Shown here: one piece after another, positions 57,401-64,000 of the stretch
Position numbering within the stretch: the first letter of the stretch is position 1
How the letters are laid out: each line of letters starts with the position of its first letter
Assembly: GCA_964017185.1 (NCBI GenBank)
Contig: OZ024869.1
Span: forward strand, 4,920,501-4,984,500
DNA from: Rugalucina vietnamica
Taxonomy: Eukaryota; Mollusca; Bivalvia; Lucinida; Lucinidae
Length of the DNA: 64,000 nucleotides
Direction of reading: 5' to 3'
Notes under the pieces: model-generated
Told to the model about the DNA's origin: nothing
Seen by the model: only the letters and a program-made list of their open reading frames with translations
Database searches by the model: none
Program-made: the position numbers and the translations under genes

Positions 57401-60400
57401 GCCTAGAATTCACAGGAACCTACTCGTCTTGTGGCGAGTGGTCTTAGTGTTCTACTCGTCCTTAATATAGACGCATTCATCCATTTGCTAAAACTATTCA
57501 AATGTGTCCACCTTGGTGCCACGCCACTTCTCCGTCATTTCTTTTAAACTTGCACTTGTGTTATAATTTGATTGTAGTAAAAAGTATATGGAAAGCCGTT
57601 CTTTTATATATATTTTAATTCACAATTAGCTAAAGTATGAAAAAGTACCCAGTCAATAGTTGGCTTGATTTTGTTAAAGCAAGAATTTACCGAAATTAAA
57701 TCAGTACCAAAGTTGAACATGAGACTATTTTACGATATGTATTTGGTAAATCAAAGTTGTGTGACAACCCTCCTACATATACCTTCATTTCAGTGAGTTC
57801 CATAACTTTACCGACAGAGTGTCTCCTAGTCTCTTCTACTGTGTGATAATGTGTGAAACCCACTTCTGTCATTCCATAACCTATTAACGAATTAATTTTT
57901 ATTTCAGAAGATAAACACTGTGCCCATATGTATTGAAGTTTCCAATCAATTGTTGCGGTTCTCTTGATATAAGTACCTGATTGTCAATTTAGTTTTCCCC
58001 ACCTCAGTTTTTTGGAGTGGAAATTTCTAACTGATTGCGCCATTTCATGATCATTGTCTACTTTTACCTTTTTAAATATTGATTATGTTTATGGAAGTTT
58101 ATGGCATTTTTGTTTCTATTCAATTGACAAACCTTGTTGAACCTGTTGAATACTCGTAAGTCTCTCTATAACGGCATCTTCTACCTCTGCACTGAGTGGT
58201 GCACCCGCACATATAATCCTCTTCACAGAGGATAAGTCATAGTCCGGTACCTTCGGATACTTTGCCAAGAGGACCATTATCGGAGGAACTACTTGTAAAT
58301 TAACGGGCTGGAAGAGATGACGTCGGAATGTAATATTATGGTTCTTGCCTTGTTCTGCCTCAAATCTTTGGGTAGAGTTGAATTAGTATTTTTTGTTTCT
58401 AATTTATATGAATAATAATATTTTCTGATACATGTTTAACTGCTCTTAATCGACCACTGTCTGCTTGGTACCATCAGCTGTTGGCATGTCAACGCTTACT
58501 GTAAAAGGGATCGTGATCGATTACTGGTCTATCAGATTATCGATCTAACAAATTGAAATACTTAAAGCGTAGTTTCGTTGCATTCCCCGGAAGCATGCTC
58601 AATATGAACGGTAGATACCTACCTTGTACTTTTCAATAAGTCCAAGATACTTGTCTGCATCAAATCTGGACATGACAACTAGCCTGCAACCTAAGCAATG
58701 GCCAACAATACACATGAGCATCCCGTATGCGTGAAACATTGGTAGAAACATAACCAAAGATTGCCCAGTGCCGTAGACACTCTTTGAACCTCGCCTGAAA
58801 ATAAATGAGCCGCCTCGTGGGAAAACCAACAATTTGGTTTTTGAACAGGTCTGACACAAACTGGGCTGTACAGCCACAGAAGACAGCTGGAAGCTTGAAA
58901 TTTTGGATTTAAGAAGAAGAGGAAGTGTACTGCACCTTGTTTTCGCCCAAGCATTTTGTTGGTTTTCCCATGCGGCAGCTCAAGTGGTGGAGCGATAGAC
59001 ACAGCTTTATTATATGGTCGAGAAGCCACAGATTCTAATAAGGTGCACCATAAATCAATGGCTATCTGTGTGTTTAGCATAATGAGGCAATTTCTGGTGT
59101 CTTTATTATTTCTAGCAACTGGTAAGGTATAACATACTCGTATGTCGGGGAATAATGAGACGCGTGATTATGACACTCAGCGCAGGTACTCCACAGTTAT
59201 ATAGAGCATAACTTTTTGAAGCTGGAAACCCAGTACGTTTCCTTGTGTTTGTTTTACGAGGGGCATCACAAAACATGTCGTCCCATTTGAGTACCATAAC
59301 TTGGATGAGGTTCTAAAAGATATCAGGTGTGCTGTATGGGGTATCTGGGGAAGCGATGACAGAATCAAAAGTTAATTCTTGGTCAAACTCGTGATATTTT
59401 CAACATACTCGATGAAATAAAGGAGAAAATATTCTCTGTTTATCCATTAAGTATAAAAATGTTGTCAAAGCAAGACGCATGCATATTCGCGTCTGGAAGA
59501 TCAAAAGCAAACACATTATGTGTACTCACATGTTCAATACAACATTTGTAATCAAAGAGCAATGTGTATGTTTCACAGCTTTAGGGAATCCCGTCGTTCC
59601 ACTGGAGTACCATAATGTGGATGTGGCCCTCGTCCAGTCGACCTCAGGTGTAGTGTAAGGAGTGTCTGAGGAAGCGATGAGAGAATCAAGAGATGTACAG
59701 CCAGCACAATGTCCAAAAGTTATTATCTGTAAAATACGATGGCGATACTCGTAAACATCTAAATGGTATGTCTGTCTGTCTTATACTTTATATTGAAATA
59801 ATTATATGATGTCCAGGGAATGCCACAGTAAAAACTGCAGTACTTTTTCAAGTATCCATAGGAGGAAGATCTTACATTATTGAGTTTCTTGATATGCTTT
59901 TTAAAGATAAAAAGTTTATAAGGCTGGACTATCAGCAACAGTTCAGGCAATGGAAGACGGTAGTTAATGACGAATATGTGATAGTTTTACCTTTCACCTT
60001 TAAAGGTCAAAGCAGAAACTGTCCCATATTTGCTGTATTTACTACTAATTGAAAAACATTTACATCAAACAAAAGTAAGAATTCATTATTACGAAACTTT
60101 GTGTACTTAAACATTTTGAGTTCCTTCATATACCTGAATCCTGTATTTTGAATGACAGTTGTTTTCCATTTTTACGGAGTAAGACGCACCCCATCTATTA
60201 AAACACTCCTGTGAGTTATACACGGAACTTTTCACACTTGTAAAAATTGTAATTGCTCATTTGAGTCTTTTATATTTTCATCATTTTTACTCAAAACATT
60301 GATTGTGGATACACGTTAGAATCGCCTAGCCAAGGCGGTTCTACAGAGTACCCATAATCTGTGTCTTGGATCAAAAATAAGAAATAAATGCCTCTATATC

Positions 60401-62475
60401 AGTTTAGCTACATAAATTTTAGGTGCAATGGGATATACATTTCACAGACAGGTTAACGTGATGGAAACTGTATGAGTGGATATAAGGATTTCATAATACA
60501 TGCCTTTATACCAGCTAGATCGTGTATTGCTCCTTTCACAGTGGGAACGAGATCTGGTATCGTTATTATAAACTTGGTGTTGCCGTCCTTCATCATCTTG
60601 TGCAAGTCGTCTACAAAATGAGCCGCCTCATGGGAAAACCAACAATTTGCATATGCGAAAACAAAGGCGCAGATAAGCTTCGCGGTAACCGCGAAGCTGA
60701 TCAGTTTTCGCTACTCGGATAGTACAATTCCTCTTCTACTTAAATCCGAAATTTCAAGCTTCTAGCCTGCTTCTGTGACTGTGCAGCCTGATTTGTGTCA
60801 GACCTGTTGGAAAACCACATTGTTTGGTTTTCCCACGAGACGGCTCAAATATTAACCCATTAGTGAGGAATGGACTTTCCCATTGCTATCATTTGGACGA
60901 GTCCACTTTCATTTTTAGGTGAATCAGGAGTGATTTTCAATTTTTATATTCATTTTTTGGATGAAATTCCTAAGCAAACAGTATAGCCCCTGATGGAACG
61001 TCGCGTTCTGTTGTTTGTCAATGTCCCATAAAAAGGCTAATCAAAACAGTTCTTTTACGTGTTTAGTAGTTAGTAGGTTATTCGGCGACCAGGGATCTCC
61101 ATCGTCGGGCAGCTTACTCAGTCTGTGAGTCCTCGGTTTTGATTCATCGGGATGTTGATCTTGATTTATATGTTTGTTCTTGATGATTCATTGACTAGTT
61201 AGAGATTCACCACGAGGACCGAACAACTAACTAAATGTTATGAACCACTGCAGAAGCTGAGGGTGAGGTTAGGCGCCTGTAAAACCGGTTTAAGCCCGCC
61301 AGTAACTTTGTGTTACTGATCGTTCCAAGGCGATACTTCTGTGGTGGTTCTTTTTGTTTTATGTCTTGGTGTTTAAAAAATTTTTGTGCTGTTGGCGCCT
61401 TATGTGTGTTTTCATAGTTTTAGTTAAGTTAACTGAGTGGCCACCTATTGGGAAAATAGCTGCTCATTCGGCTTTTTGCGATATGTTTCATGGTATAAGT
61501 ACCTGATTGTTAGTTTGGTTTTTTCCCACCTCGGTTTTTGGAGTGGGAATCTTTTTCTGATTGCGCCCTCTCCTGATCTTTGCCTACTTGTACCTTTTTA
61601 ATGAAAGTATATAAATATTAAATTGCGTTTATTTCTAATGCAATGTAGTACTTGAGTCTCTTTCGCCCACCAGACAAAATGGGCAATGTAGCAAATCGCT
61701 AACCGGAGAGTACTCAACATATCATAGTAATGCCGTCGAATAATTTTCCCTCGGCAACTGTCGACACTATTCTTGTGGTTATCGAAAACGATTTTTTATT
61801 CACAAAGGTGGGTGGTGTTCGCGGTTGCGGTTACTTGATGTGCTATCAGTCTAATAATGTATCTTAAATCTGTGCATACAATGCATATAAAATAATCATT
61901 TTGGTGTCATGTTTTCATACAATTCCACCTGTATATTTACCTTTCGTCAACAGGGAGTTGATGCATTGTAATACCCCACCGGCTAGAGCGGTGGCGTAAC
62001 ATACTGTCATATAGTCTATGTGGTTGGGAGAAAATATACAGATGATGTCCCCACTTCGTACACCAAACTGTTGAAGACCCACTGCTAGACCCTCAGACCT
62101 TCTGATAAGACAGTTGAATGTATATGTTCTCCCTGACGAAGCATCAACCTGTAAGCAAATGAAATATATGAGCCTATGCGTGAGAAAACCAAGAATTTGG
62201 GTTCCGACCAGGTCTTACACAAACCGGCCTGTACAGTCACAGAAGATGATTAGAGGCTTGAAATTTTGTATTTAAGTACGAGAGGGATTTTTCTGTCCGT
62301 GCAGCGAAAACAAAGGTGCTGATCAGCACAGCTGTTTTCGCCTATGCAAATTTTTGGTTTTCTCTTACACAGGCTCATATGAACAGAACTGTAGAACCAG
62401 AAAGTTAATGCAACAAGTTATTGTTAAGGATGTCTTAAAATCATAAGAGAAGAAACTTAGTCCACTGCCTTATGC

Positions 62476-62519
<44 letters not shown>

Positions 62520-62684
62520 GCTGAAATTGTCAATTTTGGTACTCTGTACCGAAAAGGATACTAGTAAATAAATACTTACTACGGCCTCCAGATTCATGTG
62601 TGCCTTTATTTTCTCCAGAACAAATTTTCCCAAGTTCATTACCGGTAAGTCTTCGCGGCGTAGAGGTCTCTTTCTGTCTGTCAT
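45436..62684 (-). CDS. Peroxisomal acyl-CoA synthetase B, 4CL/luciferase-like (complete, 10 exons)
   Basis: Tandem paralog of the gene at 17,253-32,954. Exons in coding order: 62684-62580, 62148-61941, 60610-60504, 59726-59530, 58794-58623, 58307-58133, 57880-57783, 56256-56112, 49591-49343, 45566-45436. They sum to 1,587 nt, 528 residues, all in phase. Every exon has the same length as in copy A except exon 5, which is one codon shorter. Motifs: [10 protein letters not shown] at about 180-189, [13 protein letters not shown] at about 323-327, [28 protein letters not shown] (catalytic lysine about K511), and C-terminal ISKL as peroxisomal signal. Intron 3 has the same GC donor (AAG|GCATGT). 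Divergence from A is spread across all exons, most marked in the N-terminus and in exon 4. Palindromic MITEs sit 8-20 nt upstream of exons 2, 3 and 5. The substrate is not predictable from sequence alone. Confidence 0.93.
47085..47239 (+). mobile_element. tRNA-derived SINE inside the LINE
   Basis: The head reads like a tRNA: A box TGGTGTAATGGATAAAGTA, a loop with AGC anticodon position (CTTAGCAATC), B box GGTTCGAAACCC. The acceptor stem does not pair properly, and the sequence continues about 85 bp to a T-rich 3' tail, so it is a SINE rather than a tRNA gene. It breaks the RT coding of the surrounding LINE between TALIKLV and KWMICIDNGD. Confidence 0.85.
47311..48445. mobile_element. 1.1-kb TIR element inserted in the LINE
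   Basis: CTATAAGACTTAAGTTTAG at 47,311-47,329 is mirrored by CTAAACTTAAGTCTCATAG at 48,427-48,445, giving an 18/19-matching 19-bp terminal inverted repeat. TATA flanks both sides. Removal rejoins LINE RT coding (FLTKYNI ... HENQSGF). The interior has no transposase-like frame. TIR length and TA-rich target fit a non-autonomous DNA transposon; the superfamily is undetermined. Confidence 0.82.
48929..49089. mobile_element. MITE, GGTTCTAACGTGTACCCACAATC family (copy 4)
   Basis: GGTTCTAACGTGTAACCACA, ATCTATGTTTCG, then AAAGTGGGGTTCAAGGGGCT and ACTTTTCATGGACGTTTT. It directly abuts the truncated 5' end of the LINE. Confidence 0.7.
49803..54469. mobile_element. Foldback element with arms of iterated ~350-bp units
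   Basis: The outer ~190 bp are near-perfect inverted repeats (GCCCGAGATCCAAAATCC / GGCCTTGGATCTCGGACT; CTTCAAAATGGCCGCCATCC and its mirror). Inside, both arms keep inverted similarity over more than 1 kb. Each arm is made of ~330-360-bp units containing GTTACATAYGTTAC on the left (50,129; 50,486; 50,852; 51,647) or GTAACRTATGTAAC on the right (52,995; 53,329; 53,404; 53,751; 54,128). The centre (about 51,700-52,960) holds a foreign RT-like fragment. No transposase is seen. The superfamily is unknown. Confidence 0.8.
51835..52345 (+). mobile_element. Fragment of a second, related RT element
   Basis: Plus-strand reading with frameshifts gives LVRYARACCNYEDFVDRGKL, LTTKLLSGVYRRTKLV and later GDTMTLLIP. 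This parallels the C-terminal region of the Penelope-like family (LIRFVRVCNHVTDFNARSK) but belongs to a distinct subfamily. Non-coding 3' sequence follows. It sits at the centre of the foldback element, probably inserted between the arms. Confidence 0.6.
54885..56111. other. Intron of synthetase B without a recognised feature
   Basis: Unique-looking DNA between Penelope-like copy 9 and exon 8. A plus-strand open frame (55,571-55,759) has no similarity I recognise and no supporting splice context. Confidence 0.5.
56365..56982. repeat. Direct duplication of ~250 bp
   Basis: CCTTTCAGATCAGCGGGGAT to CTCATTAATGTGTTCACC (56,365-56,612) is repeated at 56,728-56,982 with a few differences, offset by about 363 bp. 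Each copy contains GGTCAAGATTCATTTTCTAA and AGGGTCACTGACGAGACTTC. The GTATGGCCCATCCC block resembles GGGCCATACTGCGCAATTTC near 52,430. Non-coding, in the intron between exons 8 and 7 of synthetase B. Confidence 0.85.
57955..58075 (+). mobile_element. Penelope-like retroelement 3' fragment (copy 10)
   Basis: The last ~120 bp of the family: TATAAGTACCTGATTGTCAA, CCACCTCAGTTTTTTGGAG, ending ATTGTCTACTTTTACCTTTTT. It lies between exons 7 and 6 of synthetase B, about 58 bp from exon 6, and is antisense. Confidence 0.8.
58806..58982. mobile_element. Palindromic MITE, GAGCCGCCTCATG family (copy 5, at exon 5 of synthetase B)
   Basis: TGAGCCGCCTCGTGGGAAAA on the left, GTTGGTTTTCCCATGCGGCA on the right, internally deleted so that the central hairpin is shortened. 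It starts 11 nt from the edge of exon 5 (58794), at the same place as the copy at 21,763-21,988 in synthetase A. It therefore supplies the branch/pyrimidine region of that intron. Confidence 0.8.
59195..59380 (-). pseudogene. Decayed duplicate of synthetase exon 4
   Basis: On the minus strand, from about 59,375, the reading LTFDSVIASPDTPYSTPD parallels exon 4 of synthetase B (TSLDSLIASSDTPYTTPE). In another frame KLWYSNGTTCF parallels the ATP loop [12 protein letters not shown] stop (TAG) and a frameshift lie between them, and the invariant loop is damaged (GTTCF). It lies in the intron between the functional exon 4 (59,530-59,726) and exon 5, about 150 bp downstream of exon 4. A tandem exon duplication that has since decayed is the simplest explanation. 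Confidence 0.75.
60285..60472. mobile_element. MITE, GGTTCTAACGTGTACCCACAATC family (copy 5)
   Basis: CTCAAAACATTGATTGTGGA and its mirror GTACCCATAATCTGTGTCTT flank the centre TCGCCTAGCCAAGGCGG. The GGGATATACATTTCACAGAC end is on the right. It ends about 32 bp from exon 3 of synthetase B on the donor side. Confidence 0.7.
60619..60847. mobile_element. Palindromic MITE, GAGCCGCCTCATG family (copy 6, at exon 3 of synthetase B)
   Basis: TGAGCCGCCTCATGGGAAAA and TTTTCCCACGAGACGGCTCA ends; central palindrome AAGCTTCGCGGTAACCGCGAAGCTGATC. It begins 8 nt from the exon 3 edge (60610), leaving only TTTTGTAG of the original acceptor. Synthetase A has no copy at this site, so it is younger than the gene duplication. 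Confidence 0.85.
61068..61601 (+). mobile_element. Penelope-like retroelement 3' fragment (copy 11)
   Basis: A long 3' fragment from AGGTTATTCGGCGACCAGGG to TTTGCCTACTTGTACCTTTTT, very similar to copy 1. Intron 2 of synthetase B, antisense. The ~190 bp before it (60,870-61,060, with CAATGTCCCATAAAAAGGC) resemble 51,140-51,320. Confidence 0.87.
62169..62377. mobile_element. Palindromic MITE, GAGCCGCCTCATG family (copy 7, at exon 2 of synthetase B)
   Basis: TGAGCCTATGCGTGAGAAAA and TTTTCTCTTACACAGGCTCA ends; shortened centre GTGCTGATCAGCACAGC. It begins 20 nt upstream of exon 2 (62148). It is absent at the same site in synthetase A. Confidence 0.78.
62480..62518. repeat. (GT)n microsatellite
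   Basis: About 19 GT units in intron 1 of synthetase B, roughly 60 bp from exon 1. Confidence 0.95.
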
Positions 62685-62997
62685 TGTGAACTTTTGAAAT
62701 CTACGGCTATTAAGTAATTCAGGTCGTTCGATTCTTGCACAAGTCTGTCATAACCTACATTGATGGAGAAGTTATTTATAAAATGAAATATAGAAACGCA
62801 GTGATACATTAAAATTCTCTACTATTTTACATCTAGATCGTTCCAAGACTGTTGTGATTTATCTTCATGTTTTATTCAGTCAGCCTCTCTGTTGTTCTCG
62901 TCACCTTCATTACGAAAACTTGCCCATGCAATATACTGAGCATTTTTTTCAGCATAAAAATTGAATATTTCATTGGAAAAATTTGGTTAATTTTAAT

Positions 62998-63185
62998 ATG
63001 TTTGCTCAAAACATAGATCGTGGGTACATGTTAGAACCGCCTCGTCGAGGTGGTTCTAACAAGTACCCACAATCTATGTTTTGGAACAAAAATAAAAAAA
63101 AATAGGTATACCCCTGTAAACCCCAGTTTTGCTAAATAAAAGTGGGGTATGAGGGGTATACTTTTCATGGACATGTTGTGTTGAT
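62998..63185. mobile_element. MITE, GGTTCTAACGTGTACCCACAATC family (copy 6)
   Basis: CAAAACATAGATCGTGGGTA and its mirror TACCCACAATCTATGTTTTG meet at a near-perfect centre GAACCGCCTCGTCGAGGTGGTTC. The AAAGTGGGGTATGAGGGGTA and TTTCATGGACATG end is on the right. It lies about 310 bp upstream of the synthetase B start codon. The related copy at 33,100 lies about 150 bp upstream of synthetase A. Confidence 0.75.
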
Positions 63186-63275
63186 GCTAGCCGGATGGTT
63201 AGCTTGTTAGGAAAGATATTGTTATTCATGTGTGTTGTAATATGTTTTCATGTGTGTTGTAATATGTTAAGTGTT

Positions 63276-63482
63276 GTTTGTTTGTTTGTATTGAGGCTTA
63301 ACGTCCCAGTCAACAATTTTTCAGTCATGTCGGGTAGGGACGGAGCCAACGCTTCCTGGGTTTAACCAATACTATAGGGAGTTAATGTGTCTTACTCAAG
63401 GACACGACACGGTGACGCCTGTGGGGATCGAACCCAGGGCCTCTCGATTCGGAGTCCACTACCACTACGTCACCGCGCTCCC
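63276..63482 (-). mobile_element. tRNA-derived SINE
   Basis: The minus-strand head GGGAGCGCGGTGACGTAGTG contains an A-box-like GTGACGTAGTGGTAGTGG. The B box is GGGTTCGATCCC. The tail carries GACTGGGACGTTAAGCCTC followed by a CAAACAAACAAAC end. About 205 bp. Confidence 0.85.
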
Positions 63483-63718
63483 TGTTAAGTGTTGTGCTGT
63501 CATTACTTTCCCATCTCATATCTGTGTTGGGATTTTGTTATTACTTTCTATATTCACAGTAATTAATATTGATTTGCATCACCGTAGATATTGCATTTAA
63601 TTACATCGTCGGAGAACGAACACATTTGTTTTGAGTCGCTGATGCTTCCTTTTCTTTTTAGGTCCATTCTTTTTATAGCAAATACGTACACATTTCAGTT
63701 GTCACAATAAGCCTGGTC

Positions 63719-63982
63719 ATTTTTTTTTTTTTTTTTTTTTTTTTATTCAGTTTTACGTCCCTTTCAAGCTTTTTCACTCATATCGAGACGGATCAATCGG
63801 TAGGTGGGGCGAAAACCGGAGTACCCGGGGAAAAACCACCTGACACACCCGCAAGCAGAACTTGGCTTATCCCACATGTGACTCTTGCCCCGAGCGAGGC
63901 GCGAACCCACATCGGTGAGATGATCGAATGATCAAGAGCACTGAAGTCAGCGACCTTAACCACTCGGCCACGGGGGCCGCCC
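63719..63982 (-). mobile_element. tRNA-derived SINE with Leu/Ser-type head and poly(A) tail
   Basis: The minus-strand head CCGTGGCCGAGTGGTTAAGG is a class II tRNA A box, followed by a long variable region and the B box GTGGGTTCGCGCC. The body contains GTCAGGTGGTTTTTCCCCG, and the tail is ACGTAAAACTGAATAAA plus a ~26-nt poly(A) (plus-strand T run 63,719-63,744). Related, more degraded copies are at 22,324 and 35,058. Confidence 0.87.
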
Positions 63983-64000
63983 CTGGTCATCTGTGTACCT

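Noticed and set aside
1..64000. CRISPR arrays, operons, bacterial promoters or terminators
   Set aside because: The spliced genes, SINEs, LINEs and microsatellites show nuclear animal DNA; the tandem repeats present have no CRISPR-like repeat-spacer geometry.

Overview
This looks like a stretch of an animal nuclear genome, most likely a bivalve mollusc. It is AT-rich and intron-dense, saturated with transposable elements and with many simple repeats. Short exons are flanked by GT-AG sites. The repeat families (a Penelope-like retroelement with a fixed 3' end, a CR1-like LINE with PHD and esterase-like ORF1, tRNA-derived SINEs, and elements ending in AGCTCATCTGAG / CTCAGGTGAGC) match what I know of bivalve genomes. 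The species assignment is inference.

Host genes. (1) 542-1753 (+) holds the last three exons of APIP / methylthioribulose-1-phosphate dehydratase (methionine salvage). (2) 4194-13211 (-) is a Niemann-Pick C1 (NPC1)-like gene: signal peptide, cysteine-rich N-terminal domain and middle luminal domain are present, but no sterol-sensing domain is visible and the most 3' exon runs into a stop beside a MITE. (3) 17253-32954 (-) and (4) 45436-62684 (-) are tandem paralogous acyl-CoA synthetases of the 4-coumarate-CoA ligase / luciferase-like family. I could assemble both completely from ten exons (529 and 528 codons). Intron positions and phases are identical, both have a GC-AG intron at the same place, and both end in the peroxisomal signal SKL.

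Mobile landscape. At least eleven 5'-truncated copies of one Penelope-like element share one 3' end, and nearly all are antisense to the host genes. Two are split by large foldback DNA elements (37590-40388, about 530-bp inverted repeats; 49803-54469, arms built of iterated ~350-bp units carrying GTTACATAYGTTAC-like palindromes). A third inverted-repeat element (33699-35965) splits an RTE-like LINE. The first and third have 5-bp target duplications and termini starting with CAC. A CR1-like LINE with intact ORF1 sits in intron 2 of the first synthetase gene. A second LINE copy, in the last intron of the second gene, is itself invaded by a SINE and by a TIR element. A ~235-bp palindromic MITE recurs seven times, five of them within about 30 nt of a coding exon edge. 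One site is shared by both synthetase paralogs, which dates that insertion before the gene duplication. A four-unit tandem array (42.7-45.1 kb) carries a ~95-bp hairpin in each unit.

Layout: 0-2 kb APIP end; 2-13.2 kb NPC1-like gene with repeats in introns; 13.2-17.2 kb intergenic repeats; 17.2-33 kb synthetase A with nested LINEs in intron 2; 33-45 kb intergenic, almost all transposons and satellite; 45.4-62.7 kb synthetase B; 62.7-64 kb MITE and SINEs.
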